In this document: piece after piece, positions 10,298-19,806 of the stretch
Layout of the letters: each line of letters starts with the position of its first letter
Position numbering within the stretch: position 1 is the stretch's first letter
Program-made: the position numbers and the translations under genes
Assembly: GCA_022824925.1 (NCBI GenBank)
Contig: JAJDYW010000038.1
Coordinates: 1 to 64,000 of the forward strand
DNA length: 64,000 nt
Source: Dehalococcoidia bacterium
GTDB taxonomy: Bacteria; Chloroflexota; Dehalococcoidia; Tepidiformales; Tepidiformaceae
Reading direction: 5' to 3'
Notes under the pieces: model-generated
Database searches by the model: none
Told to the model about the DNA's origin: nothing
The model's input: only the letters and a program-made list of their open reading frames with translations

Positions 10298-11116
10298 CTA
10301 GCCGTTTGCCGTGGCCCGCACGTCCCCGAGGAAGGCGCCGAGGGCGCCCTCGAAGGCCCGTGGCGCCACGAACGGCGCTCCCCGCCCGCACCCCGCGATC
10401 GTCACCAGGCGCCCGTCCGGGAGCGCCTCCGCCAGCAGCCGCGCGGCCGGCAGGAGCGGGTCGGCCTCGCCCGCGACGACGAGGGCCGGGGCGGCGAGAG
10501 CCCCCAGGCGCGGCAGCAGGTCCTTGCGCGCGGCGAGGGCCTCGTGCGCCGCCGCGAAGGCGTCCGCGTCGATGCCGCGGTAGCGCTCGCGCATCGACGC
10601 GCGCAGGAACGTCCCCACCTGGGCCTCGGCGGCGAGGACGCCGGCGCGGCCGGTCCCGAAGCGCGCCGCCAGCCGCCCCTGCTCCGCCCGGAGCGCCTCG
10701 GCGGCGCCCAGTGCCGCGTCGTAGGAGGGGTGGCCGGGGGCCGGGTTCGCCCCGCTGAGCACGACCAGGTCGACGCGCTCCTGGACCGCGAGCGCAAGCT
10801 CGATCGCCACCTCGGCCCCGAAGCCCGCGCCGACGACGGCGCAGCGCTGGATGCCGAGCGCGTCGAGCAGGGCGATCAGGTCGCCGGCGTAGTCGGCCAT
10901 CGCCGGCGGGGGTGCGGCGTCGGGTGGTCGGCCGCTCTCGCCGAGACCCCGGAAGTCGGGTGCGATCGTGCGGAAGCCGTCGGTCATGTCCCTGGCCAGC
11001 GCTCGCCAGGCGCGCCGGTCGTCGGGGAGGTCGTGGAGGAGGAGGGCGGCCGGCGCGTCCGCCGCCCCCGTCAGGTCGTAGGCGAGACTCCAGCCACCGC
11101 GATCAAGCTCGGGCAC
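10298..11116 (-). CDS. Alpha/beta hydrolase
   Basis: LLLHDLPDDRRAWRAL, PDFRGLGESGRP, VVGAGFGAEVAIELAL, AGEADPLLPAA. Confidence 0.85.
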   Translation of the reverse strand: MPELDRGGWSLAYDLTGAADAPAALLLHDLPDDRRAWRALARDMTDGFRTIAPDFRGLGESGRPPDAAPPPAMADYAGDLIALLDALGIQRCAVVGAGFGAEVAIELALAVQERVDLVVLSGANPAPGHPSYDAALGAAEALRAEQGRLAARFGTGRAGVLAAEAQVGTFLRASMRERYRGIDADAFAAAHEALAARKDLLPRLGALAAPALVVAGEADPLLPAARLLAEALPDGRLVTIAGCGRGAPFVAPRAFEGALGAFLGDVRATANG

Positions 11117-11125
11117 CCGCGCAGG

Positions 11126-12004
11126 CTACGCCAGGGCGTCGGGCATACGCGAGCGCAACCGTTCCCACCAGTCGTGCCAAACATGCGTGATCCGCGCGTG
11201 CAATGGTCCCCAGCCGGCGCGAAGCACGTCCGTGATCCACGCGCTCACGCCGACGCGGTCAAGGTACCCGACCGTGATCCAGCAGACCGCGACGACAATG
11301 CCGCCCGCGACCATATCGACGAAGAAGTGGTTCCCTGTGACGACGATCGCCCACCACATGACGACCGACATGGCCACGGCGAAGGCGCGCGCGAAGGGGT
11401 TGCGGGTGTTCACCCAGATGGCGGCCGAGGCGAGCGCAATCCAGCCGAAGTGGAAGCTGGGCAGGGCGGCGAAGTCGTTCACGAAGGGCGCCGGCTGCAG
11501 GTACACCACGTCCGCGCTCCCGTGAACCGTGTCGACGAAGCCGAAGTCGATCCCGGAGAGGTGGATGAGCCGGGGCGGGGCCGTCGGCAACAGCCAGTAG
11601 GCGGCGATTCCGACCACGCCGGAGAGCAACATCACGTTGCGGACGAAGCGGAAGCGCGAGGGGTTCTTGATCGCGAGCCACGTCCCGATCGCGGCAAGCA
11701 CGGGGTAGTGCCCCCAGGCGTAGATCTGGTTGGCGATGTCCATCAGGAGGTCGTAGGAGAGGAACGCCTCCTGCCAGTGGACCTCCGTGAAGATTCCCAG
11801 CCGTTTCTCGAAGTCGATGATCTGCAGCCCCCGCGTGAGCGAGGACTCGATGTCGTCGGGCCGTCCCCCGCGCACGAAGAAGTAGATGAAGAGGGCCGCG
11901 ACCGTCCCGAACATCTCCACGCTGGCGATGCCCAGACGTCTGACATCGAGGTACCAGGGAAGGGGCCGATCGGCCTGGCGAATGAGAAACTGCGGTCGCT
12001 GCAT
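11126..12004 (-). CDS. PAP2-family (phosphatidic acid phosphatase / IPC-synthase-like) membrane protein
   Basis: LPSFHFGWIALASA and GNHFFVDMVAGGIV (PAP2 motifs) with several TM segments. Confidence 0.8.
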   Translation of the reverse strand: MQRPQFLIRQADRPLPWYLDVRRLGIASVEMFGTVAALFIYFFVRGGRPDDIESSLTRGLQIIDFEKRLGIFTEVHWQEAFLSYDLLMDIANQIYAWGHYPVLAAIGTWLAIKNPSRFRFVRNVMLLSGVVGIAAYWLLPTAPPRLIHLSGIDFGFVDTVHGSADVVYLQPAPFVNDFAALPSFHFGWIALASAAIWVNTRNPFARAFAVAMSVVMWWAIVVTGNHFFVDMVAGGIVVAVCWITVGYLDRVGVSAWITDVLRAGWGPLHARITHVWHDWWERLRSRMPDALA

Positions 12005-12129
12005 CGCCTTCCTCCAAGGCCTGCTGCGTGGCTGGTGAGCCCTACGAGGCTACCAGCCTCGGCGAGCCCCTTCAAGAATGCGTTCAGATCCTGCCCCGGA
12101 TGCTTGCGGTCGCTCCGGGAAGCGTTAGC

Positions 12130-12414
12130 ATGGTCTACGCGATGGTTGATACATCTGGCCCCGACTCCCTGCCGGCCCCGGCCTTTGGCCCGGATAGCGA
12201 GGAGATGCTGCGCTGCACGCGCTGCGAGCTCCGCTACGTGCCTTCCAAGTCGACCAGCTCTCTCCGTCTCACCTACTGCAGCTTCCTCTGCGAGCTCGGC
12301 GACCTCGGGTTCAGCATCGCCGGCCTGGAGCACATGGAGCCCAAGCCCAAGGCGATCGAGGCCCCCGCGGTCGAGCTGGACGAGCCAGCCTCCGAGCCCG
12401 CCGTCGTCGACTAA
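12130..12414 (+). CDS. Small Cys-containing (zinc-ribbon-like) protein
   Basis: MLRCTRCELRYVPSKSTSSLRLTYCSFLCELGDLGFS: CxxC...CxxxC. Confidence 0.5.
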   Translation: MVYAMVDTSGPDSLPAPAFGPDSEEMLRCTRCELRYVPSKSTSSLRLTYCSFLCELGDLGFSIAGLEHMEPKPKAIEAPAVELDEPASEPAVVD

Positions 12415-12420
12415 CAGCCC

Positions 12421-12879
12421 TTATCCCTCCACCGGAATGACAATCTCCGTGCGCCACTGCGCGGGGTCCTGGACCTCGCCCGGGTCCGTCCAGTAGACCT
12501 CCCACGGCGCGGCCGCTGCTGCCTTGCCGTTCTGGGCGACCCAACCCTGGAGCACCTCCCACGACTGGCCCAGCGTCTCGTAGGGACCGACATGCATCGT
12601 CGTGACGGCGGCCCCGCCGGGGAGTTCCGTGGCCTCGATGCGCCCCTCCCCCGCCACCGCCTCGGACACCGCCATCCCGCACTCGATCTCCCACTCCTCC
12701 CCGTCCATCGCGAGGTAGCGGCAGAAGGGCGGTCCTTCGGGCTCCGCCGGACTCGCCAGCACGAAACCGAGGACCGCGGGGAACAGCTCGCCCATCGCTG
12801 GTCCGAGCGCGTCCGCCCGCGCTTTCGTGCGGATTACGACCGCAGGCTGCGGTTCGAGGCGCTTCTCCTGTACGTCCAT
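12421..12879 (-). CDS. GyrI-like / effector-binding-domain protein
   Basis: MDVQEKRLEPQPAVVIRTKA...TTMHVGPYETLGQSWEVLQGWVAQNG...WEVYWTDPGE typical GyrI-like domain. Confidence 0.78.
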   Translation of the reverse strand: MDVQEKRLEPQPAVVIRTKARADALGPAMGELFPAVLGFVLASPAEPEGPPFCRYLAMDGEEWEIECGMAVSEAVAGEGRIEATELPGGAAVTTMHVGPYETLGQSWEVLQGWVAQNGKAAAAAPWEVYWTDPGEVQDPAQWRTEIVIPVEG

Positions 12880-12927
12880 GGCGCTCCTCCGTAGGTCGGT
12901 ACGAGGCCGTACGCTACCATTCCTGTC

Positions 12928-13959
12928 ATGAAGCCTTACGCCATCACGGTCGTCGGCGGCGCCGGCATCGTCGGGCGCGAATTCCTGGAAATCCTCGACG
13001 AGCGCGAGGTGCCCGTCGGGCGCCTGCGCCTGCTTGCCACGAAGCGCTCCGCCGGCTCGACGGTCGAGTTTCGCGGGTCGACGATCACGATCGAGGAGAC
13101 CTCCCCCGAGTCCTTCGCCGGCGACGACGAGATCGTGTTCCTCTCCGCCTCGGGCGATGCCTCCCGCCGGTACGCGCCCCTCGCCCGCGACCGTGGCGCC
13201 TTCGTCATTGACGACTCGAGCGCCTTCCGCATGGACCCGGCCGTTCCCCTCGTCATCCCCGAGGTGAACCCCGAGGCCCTCGACTGGCACAACGGCATCG
13301 TCAGCCAGCCCAACTGCACGACCACGCCCATGGTGATGGCGCTCCACCCCATCCACCGCGTCAACCCCCTGCGGCGCATCGTCGTGAGCACCTACCAGGC
13401 GGTGGCGGGCGCGGGCGCGGCCGCCGTCGAGGGGCTGCGGACGGAGACCGCCGCCGCCCTCGCCGGGCGCCACGAACCCTCGGGCACGCAGAAGCGCGAG
13501 ATCGCCTTCAACGCCGTCCCCCAGGTCGATGTCTTCGTCGAGGACGCCTCCACGAAGGAGGAGACGAAGATGGTGAACGAGACGCGCAAGATCCTCGACG
13601 CCCCCGACCTCGCGGCGAGCGCCACCTGCGTGCGCATCCCCACTTTCTTCGGGCACGCGATGGCCATCTGGGCCGAGTTCGAACGGCCGGTCCACCCCGC
13701 CGAGGCGCGCGAGGCGATCGCGACCATGCCCGGCGTCCGCGTCGTCGATGAACCCGGGGCGGAGCGCTACCCCACCCCCGTCGACGCCGCCGGCAACGAC
13801 GACGTGCTCGTCGGGCGCATCCGCGCCGATAGCTCGCGGCCGGGCGGCATCGCCCTCTGGGCGGTGACCGACAGCATCCGCAAGGGCGCGGCCACCAACG
13901 TCGTGCAGATCATCGAGGAGGCGGACCGGCGCGGGCTCGTCGGGCCATCCGCGCGATAG
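12928..13959 (+). CDS. asd: Aspartate-semialdehyde dehydrogenase
   Basis: VVGGAGIVGREFLEIL, FLSASGDASRRYAP, SQPNCTTTPMVMALHPIH, STYQAVAGAGAAAVEGL. Confidence 0.95.
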   Translation: MKPYAITVVGGAGIVGREFLEILDEREVPVGRLRLLATKRSAGSTVEFRGSTITIEETSPESFAGDDEIVFLSASGDASRRYAPLARDRGAFVIDDSSAFRMDPAVPLVIPEVNPEALDWHNGIVSQPNCTTTPMVMALHPIHRVNPLRRIVVSTYQAVAGAGAAAVEGLRTETAAALAGRHEPSGTQKREIAFNAVPQVDVFVEDASTKEETKMVNETRKILDAPDLAASATCVRIPTFFGHAMAIWAEFERPVHPAEAREAIATMPGVRVVDEPGAERYPTPVDAAGNDDVLVGRIRADSSRPGGIALWAVTDSIRKGAATNVVQIIEEADRRGLVGPSAR

Positions 13960-13994
13960 CCAATAGCCAGCCGCCCCGCTAGGCTAGCGCCGTC

Positions 13995-14801
13995 ATGCCG
14001 CACGTACAGCTTCGGGACATCGTCTGCTACTACGAAGAGGCGGGTTCGGGCCCGCCGCTGCTGCTGATCGCGGGCCTCGGCGGGCACTCGGGACTGTGGT
14101 CGCCGCAGCTCCGCGCCCTCTCGCTCTCGCGCCGCGTCATCGCCTACGACAACCGCGGCGCGGGCCGCACGAGCGCGCCCGACAAGCCCTACTCGATCGC
14201 CGCTATGGCCGACGACGCCCGCCAGCTCCTCGACCATCTCGAGGTCGAGAAGGCGAGCGTGGCCGGGTACGGTCTGGGCGGGGCGATCGCCCTCCATCTG
14301 GCCGCCGAGCACGGCGACCGCGTCGAGAACCTCGTGCTCATCGGGACCACGGCCACCCCCGGCGGCCGCCAGCGCCTCGTCACCGAGGGCTGGTCGGCGG
14401 CGCGCCGCTCCAGCCTCAGCCGCGAGCAGGCGTCCGCGCTGACGGCGCCCTGGCTCTACAGCTCGGCCCTTCTCTCCGACACGGCCCTCCGCAACCAGGC
14501 CGTCGAGAGCGCCGCCAACGACCCGCACCCCGCGCACGACCACGCCTACGCACGTCAGGCGCAGGCCTTCCTCGCCTACGACGCCACCTCCAGGCTGGAG
14601 TCCATCGAGCAGCCCGCGCTCGTGCTCTCGGGCGAGGAGGACATCCTCGTCGACGCGGCGGACGCGGCCGCCCTTGCGGAGGCGCTCCCGAACGGGACGC
14701 ACCAGCAACTCCCCGGCGCGCACGCGGGGCTGGTCGAGCACGCGCAGGCGTACGCCGCCGCCATCCTGGAATTCCTCGCCGAGCCCGTCCCCGCGGGGTA
14801 G
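13995..14801 (+). CDS. Alpha/beta hydrolase
   Basis: LLLIAGLGGHSGLWSPQ, AYDNRGAGRTSAPDKPYSIA, VAGYGLGGAIALHLA. Confidence 0.85.
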   Translation: MPHVQLRDIVCYYEEAGSGPPLLLIAGLGGHSGLWSPQLRALSLSRRVIAYDNRGAGRTSAPDKPYSIAAMADDARQLLDHLEVEKASVAGYGLGGAIALHLAAEHGDRVENLVLIGTTATPGGRQRLVTEGWSAARRSSLSREQASALTAPWLYSSALLSDTALRNQAVESAANDPHPAHDHAYARQAQAFLAYDATSRLESIEQPALVLSGEEDILVDAADAAALAEALPNGTHQQLPGAHAGLVEHAQAYAAAILEFLAEPVPAG

Positions 14802-14806
14802 CAGAC

Positions 14807-15208
14807 ATGCCCGGACGGAGCCGCTCGACCTCCGCGGGAACCCAGTTCCGCGACAGGGTGGCCGCGCTCGCCGAAGACCTCCATCTCGTGGTCGACAAGG
14901 AAGTCGAGGTGGGTCGCCGCCTCTGGGGCTCGAAGCGCCGCATCGACCTGATCCTGACGGAGCCCGAGAGCGGCCAGCGCCTCGGCATCGAGTGCAAGTT
15001 CCAGAAGTCGGCCGGGACGGCGCAGGAGAAGCTCCCCGCCGTCATCGCGGACATCGAGAGCTGGCCCATCGACGGTATCGTCGCCTACGATGGCCCCGGC
15101 TTCACCCCCAACATGCGTGCCTACCTCGACTCGACCGGCAAGGCGATCGAGTTCCCCCACCTGGAGTCGTGGCTCAGGCTCTACTTCGGGCTGGAACTGC
15201 GGCGCTAG
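14807..15208 (+). CDS. PD-(D/E)XK superfamily nuclease, putative type II restriction endonuclease
   Basis: RRIDLILTEPESGQRLGIECKFQKSAGTAQEKLPAVIADIE (D...ExK core); convergent with an adenine methylase. Confidence 0.7.
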   Translation: MPGRSRSTSAGTQFRDRVAALAEDLHLVVDKEVEVGRRLWGSKRRIDLILTEPESGQRLGIECKFQKSAGTAQEKLPAVIADIESWPIDGIVAYDGPGFTPNMRAYLDSTGKAIEFPHLESWLRLYFGLELRR

Positions 15209-16064
15209 CGTCCCCCACTCGCCCGAAGTTGCTGACCAGCAACTCGTCGATTGCCGCCCGCCCCCGGCCGTCCGAGTTGATGGACCGTCCCATCGGCACC
15301 AGTTCCAGCGCGTAGTCGCCATAGAGCTCGTGGATGTCGGGGTGCGACGAGTTCGAGAGGAGGGCGTGCACGCCCCGCGCCGTCAGGTCGTCGAAGGCGG
15401 CGCGGAGCCGCTCCTGGTCCGCGAACCCGAAATCGCCGCTCGTGTACTGCGTGAACGCGGACGTGGCGCTGAGCGGCTGGTACGGCGGGTCCAGGTAGAC
15501 GAAGTCGCCCGGGCGGGCGCGGGCACACGCCTCGGCGAAGTCGTCGGCCCGCAGCTTGGTGGCGGCCAGCGCCCCGGACGCCTCCTGCAGCCGCTCCGCG
15601 TCGAGGATGGTGGGATTCACATAACGCCCGTGGGGGACGTTGAAGTGGCCCCTGCTGTTGACCCGGTAGAGCCCGTTGTAGCAGGTCTTGTTCAGGAAGA
15701 GCAGGCGGGCCGCCTTCCGGTCGGCGCGCCGCAGGCGCCGCCGGTTGCGCACCTCGTAGTAGTACAGGCCCCGCTGGGAGGGGTCCCGCGCGAGATACCG
15801 TCGCGAGTGCTCCCCGAGCGCCTCGATGACGCCCTCGACATCGTCGCGGACGGCCTGGTACGTGGCGATCAGGTCGGCGTTGCCGTCGGCGAGCGAGGCG
15901 TCGTCGATAAGGCCCGCTTCCTGCAGCGCGAAGAAGACGGCGCCACCGCCGAGGAAGGGCTCGTGGTAGCGGGCGATCGCGAGTGACTCGCGCCGCACCC
16001 GCTCGACGATGAGCGGAGCAAGCCTGGCCTTGCCCCCGGCCCACTTCAGGAACGGCTTCGCCAC
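15174..16064 (-). CDS. DNA adenine (N6) methyltransferase, Dam/D12 class
   Basis: FLKWAGGKARL, EPFLGGGAVFFAL, NDPPY-type FVYLDPPYQPLS, LLSNSSHPDIHELY; GTG start. Confidence 0.9.
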   Translation of the reverse strand: MAKPFLKWAGGKARLAPLIVERVRRESLAIARYHEPFLGGGAVFFALQEAGLIDDASLADGNADLIATYQAVRDDVEGVIEALGEHSRRYLARDPSQRGLYYYEVRNRRRLRRADRKAARLLFLNKTCYNGLYRVNSRGHFNVPHGRYVNPTILDAERLQEASGALAATKLRADDFAEACARARPGDFVYLDPPYQPLSATSAFTQYTSGDFGFADQERLRAAFDDLTARGVHALLSNSSHPDIHELYGDYALELVPMGRSINSDGRGRAAIDELLVSNFGRVGDASAAVPARSRA

Positions 16065-16099
16065 GCGGTCATTGTACGCAGCGGCCGGGGCCGCCCCGG

Positions 16100-16771
16100 T
16101 CAGGTGGGCGCCTGCTCCTGGCTGATTCCGGCGGCCCGCTTGATCGTGAAGTAGCAGGCCAGGAAGAAGGCGATGCTGATCGGCGAGGTGATGCGGCTCA
16201 CGATCACGTACTCGTTCGCCGAGAACTCCCCCAGCAGGAAGATGCGGAAGATCCCCGTGCCGATGTTGTAGGCCATGAAGACGAGCGTGAGGATGACGAA
16301 CAGCCGGTGACGGGGATCCATCAGCGGTCGCAGCGCGGGGATGCTCTCCCGTGCGACCGCCCCCACGAGCGGCTTCCCGATGGCCACGCTCGCCAGGCAG
16401 ACGGCCGCCACGAGGAAGTCGCTGTAGATGTTCTGGGCGGCGAACGCCTTGGCGCTGTCCGCCGCCAGCCCTACCACCGCCGACCCCGCCACCACCACGA
16501 ACCCGAGCACCGTGATGAAGCGGATGACGCCGCTGTCGCGGTTCGTCGCGAACACCCAGGTGGAGGCTGCGAACGAGGCCACGATCGCGACCTGCGTGCG
16601 CCACAGGTCCTCCGGCCAGAACGAGTTCAGCACCAGGAACACGACGAGGGGCAGGCCGCTCCAGAAGATGCGCCAGTCCACGGCGCTGAAGTCGCCCTGC
16701 ATGAGCTTGCGGAAGTTGGGCAGGTTGGGGGCTTCGGGGACGGCCTCGGGAGGCTCCTCCGGGCGGTTCAT
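16100..16771 (-). CDS. Multi-TM membrane protein, VC0807/DUF3159-like
   Basis: Hydrophobic segments; MNRPEEPPEAVPEAPNLPNFRKLMQGDFSAVDWRIFWSGLPLVVF. Confidence 0.55.
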   Translation of the reverse strand: MNRPEEPPEAVPEAPNLPNFRKLMQGDFSAVDWRIFWSGLPLVVFLVLNSFWPEDLWRTQVAIVASFAASTWVFATNRDSGVIRFITVLGFVVVAGSAVVGLAADSAKAFAAQNIYSDFLVAAVCLASVAIGKPLVGAVARESIPALRPLMDPRHRLFVILTLVFMAYNIGTGIFRIFLLGEFSANEYVIVSRITSPISIAFFLACYFTIKRAAGISQEQAPT

Positions 16772-16890
16772 CGTAGCTCCAGACCCCACGCCCGCCAGCA
16801 TACGGCACGCATCCGCAACGCTCCGGTGGCGCCCGCCCCCCGCCGGGCGCAGGGCGTATCATCGCGCAACCGGCCCCGGGAGGAGAACCG

Positions 16891-18066
16891 ATGCCCGCCC
16901 TTGACGGCATGCGCGTGCTCGACATGACCCAGTACGAGGCGGGCACCTCGTGCACGCAGCTCCTCGCCTGGCTCGGCGCCGACGTCGTCAAGATCGAGTC
17001 CCCGCGCGGGGACCCCGGCCGTGGCGTGGCCGGGTCGGGCATGCCCCAGTACTTCCTCAACTACAACAGCAACAAGCGCGGCATCGTCATCGACCTCGCC
17101 TGCGAGGAGGGCCGATCGCTGCTGTTGAGCATGGCCCCGAAGTTCGACGTGTTCGTCGAGAACTACGGCCCGGGCGTCATCGAGAAGCTGGACCTGACCT
17201 ACGAGGTCATGAAGGAAGCGAATCCCTCCATCATCTACGCCCGGCTGAAGGGGTTCGGGCTGAGCGGGCCTTATTCGGGTTTCCCCTCGTACGACTGGGT
17301 GGCGCAGGCGGCGGCGGGCACCTTCTCCGTGACCGGCCAGGCGGGCAACCCGCCCACCCGTCCCGGCCCCACCATCGGCGATTCGGGCACGGGCACGCAG
17401 CTCGCGCTCGCCATCACCGCCGCCTACGTGCAGAAGCAGCGCACGGGCGAGGGCCAGTTCATCGAGATCTCCATGCAGGAGGCGGTCACCCTCTTCATGC
17501 GCACCCTGGGGCTGCGCTCGTGGGGCGAATCGCCCCAGCAGCGCACCGGCAACACCCGCGGTCCCGGCACCGATGTCTACCCCTGCAAGGGCGGCGGTCC
17601 CAACGACTACCTCTTCGTGATGGTCGTGACCCTGGCCCAGTGGGACGCCTTCTGCACGACGATCGGCCACCCGGAGCTGCTCGCCGACCCACGCTTCGAG
17701 ACGCAGATGGGCCGCTTCGAGTACGCCGAGGAGTTCTTCGAGCTCGTCACGGAGTGGACCCTCCAGCGCACGAAGTACGAGGCCATGGAGGAGCTCGGCG
17801 CCGCCGGCGTACCCTGCTCGGCCACGCTCGACACCTACGAGCTCTTCACGAACCCGCACCTCACCGAACGGGGCCTCATCGAGGAACTGGACCACCCCGA
17901 GGTGGGGCCGGTGAAGCTGATGCGCATGCCGGCCCTGCTCTCCGGCTCGGACGTGCCCCTCGAGGTCGCCCCGATGCTGGGCGAGCACACCCGCGAGGTC
18001 CTCGGCGAGCTCGAGTACGCCGAGGACGAGGTCGAGGGGCTCATCGAGCGCGGCGTCATCCGCTAA
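16891..18066 (+). CDS. CaiB/BaiF CoA-transferase family protein
   Basis: MRVLDMTQYEAGTSCTQLLAWLGADVVKIESPRGDPGR, NSNKRGIVIDLACEEGR. Confidence 0.92.
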   Translation: MPALDGMRVLDMTQYEAGTSCTQLLAWLGADVVKIESPRGDPGRGVAGSGMPQYFLNYNSNKRGIVIDLACEEGRSLLLSMAPKFDVFVENYGPGVIEKLDLTYEVMKEANPSIIYARLKGFGLSGPYSGFPSYDWVAQAAAGTFSVTGQAGNPPTRPGPTIGDSGTGTQLALAITAAYVQKQRTGEGQFIEISMQEAVTLFMRTLGLRSWGESPQQRTGNTRGPGTDVYPCKGGGPNDYLFVMVVTLAQWDAFCTTIGHPELLADPRFETQMGRFEYAEEFFELVTEWTLQRTKYEAMEELGAAGVPCSATLDTYELFTNPHLTERGLIEELDHPEVGPVKLMRMPALLSGSDVPLEVAPMLGEHTREVLGELEYAEDEVEGLIERGVIR

Positions 18067-18116
18067 CCGCGGGCGCGGGCCCGGAGTCGTCCCGGCGGCG
18101 GCGTATCATCGCGGCC

Positions 18117-18860
18117 ATGCCAAAGATCGATGTCTACCTCGTCGTCAACGCCCGCTTCCACGACACCAACTTCGCCCGCGTGGAGCTGCTGAAGCTCCTG
18201 GCCGAGGACGACGATGTCTGGGTCCGCGTGGCCGACTCGTTCGCGGACACTGAGGCCATCCGCGCCGCCGACATCCTCGTGACCTACACCTGCGATCTGC
18301 GCCCCGAGCCCGCCGAGGAGGAGGCGCTGCGCGACTTCGTCGCGGGCGGGGGGCGCTGGCTGGCGCTGCACGCCACCAACGCCCTCCTCGACTTCGGGCC
18401 GGACGGCATCATCGCGCCGCGCATCTGCGACACCTTCATGGAGACGATGGGCAGCCGCTTCATCTCGCACCCGCCCATCCAGCCCTTCCAGGTGACGGTG
18501 ACGGCGCCCGACCACCCGCTCGTGGCGGGCATCGAGCCCTTCGAGGCATCGGACGAGATCTACCTGTGCGAGTACTCGGAGGGGCTCACGCCGCTGCTCG
18601 AGACGCGCTTCTCCGGCACCTTCGAGGCGGGCTACGTCGAGAACGAGTGGCCCGACGACGACCCCCGCCTGGTCGCCTACCTGCGGGACCTGGGCGACGG
18701 CGCCGTCTTCTACCTGACGCTGGGCCACTCCTGCGGGAAGTACGACATGCAGCCCCTCGTCGAGGAGGCCCCCATCGTGCGCGGCTCGTGGGACCTCCCG
18801 GTGTTCTACGAACTCCTCCGTCGCGGCCTGCAGTGGGCCAAGGAGCCGGCGAGGGCCTAG
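18117..18860 (+). CDS. ThuA-domain (glutamine-amidotransferase-like) protein
   Basis: VVNARFHDTNFARVELLKLL, GGGRWLALHATNALLDFGPDG, VFYLTLGHSCGKYD. Confidence 0.78.
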   Translation: MPKIDVYLVVNARFHDTNFARVELLKLLAEDDDVWVRVADSFADTEAIRAADILVTYTCDLRPEPAEEEALRDFVAGGGRWLALHATNALLDFGPDGIIAPRICDTFMETMGSRFISHPPIQPFQVTVTAPDHPLVAGIEPFEASDEIYLCEYSEGLTPLLETRFSGTFEAGYVENEWPDDDPRLVAYLRDLGDGAVFYLTLGHSCGKYDMQPLVEEAPIVRGSWDLPVFYELLRRGLQWAKEPARA

Positions 18861-19639
18861 GCCATCATCGCTCCGTCGACCGGCAGGAAGACGCCGCTCA
18901 CGTACGACGCTTCGTCCGACACCAGGAACGTGACCACGCTCGCGATCTCGTCCGCCGTGCCCAGGCGCCCGCCGTCGAGCGTCGGGCCGGTGCTCCCGCC
19001 GCGGCCCCCGACGGGCTCGTCCTGGTCGCGGTAGAGCTCGGCCGCTTCGGCCGCGGCGGTGTGCAGCATGGGCGTGTCGATCGTGCCCGGGCAGATGGCG
19101 TTCACGCGCACGCCGTGCTGGCCATAGGCGCGCGCCAGCGAGCGCGTCAGGTTGATAACGCCCGCCTTCGTCGAGCCGTAGAGCCCCTGCATCGGGACCC
19201 CGTGCAGGGCCGAGACGGAGGACGTGTTCACGATGGCGCCGCCGCCCGCCGTGATCATGTGGCGGATGGCGTAGCGGCAGCCCAGCAGAACGCCCCGGAG
19301 GTTGATGTCCATCATCTGGTCCCACTTCTCCATCGGGTCCTCGAGCGAGTCGAACCAGTAGTGGACGGCGGCGTTGTTGTGGAGGACGTTCAGACCGCCG
19401 AGCTCGTTGATGGCGTAGGCGGAGACGGCCTGCCAGTCGGCCTCGCTGCCGGAGTCGGCGTGGATGAAGTGGGCCTCGCCGCCGGCCGCCGTGATGGCCT
19501 CCACGGTGGCGTGCCCCGCCTCGTCGTTCACGTCCGTGGCGATGACCCGAGCGCCCTCGCGGGCCCAGCGTTTGGCGACTGCCTCGCCCATGCCCATCCC
19601 CGCTCCGGTGACGATCCCGACCTTGCCTTCGAGGAGCAT
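18857..19639 (-). CDS. SDR family oxidoreductase
   Basis: GKVGIVTGAGMGMGEAVAKRWA, NVLHNNAAVHYWF, YGSTKAGVINLTRSLA. Confidence 0.92.
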   Translation of the reverse strand: MLLEGKVGIVTGAGMGMGEAVAKRWAREGARVIATDVNDEAGHATVEAITAAGGEAHFIHADSGSEADWQAVSAYAINELGGLNVLHNNAAVHYWFDSLEDPMEKWDQMMDINLRGVLLGCRYAIRHMITAGGGAIVNTSSVSALHGVPMQGLYGSTKAGVINLTRSLARAYGQHGVRVNAICPGTIDTPMLHTAAAEAAELYRDQDEPVGGRGGSTGPTLDGGRLGTADEIASVVTFLVSDEASYVSGVFLPVDGAMMA

Positions 19640-19806
19640 CTCGCCCCCTCCTTCTGCACGTGCATCGCGGCCACTGCGGGCCGCGTTCGCGCCAGCCTAC
19701 CCCATGCGAGGAGGCGTGCGGGAACGGTCCAAATGTTCCCGGCGCTCTGGTACGATCCCGCCCGAATGCTCAGACCCATGACGGTCCCGAATCGGAGGCT
19801 CCATCC

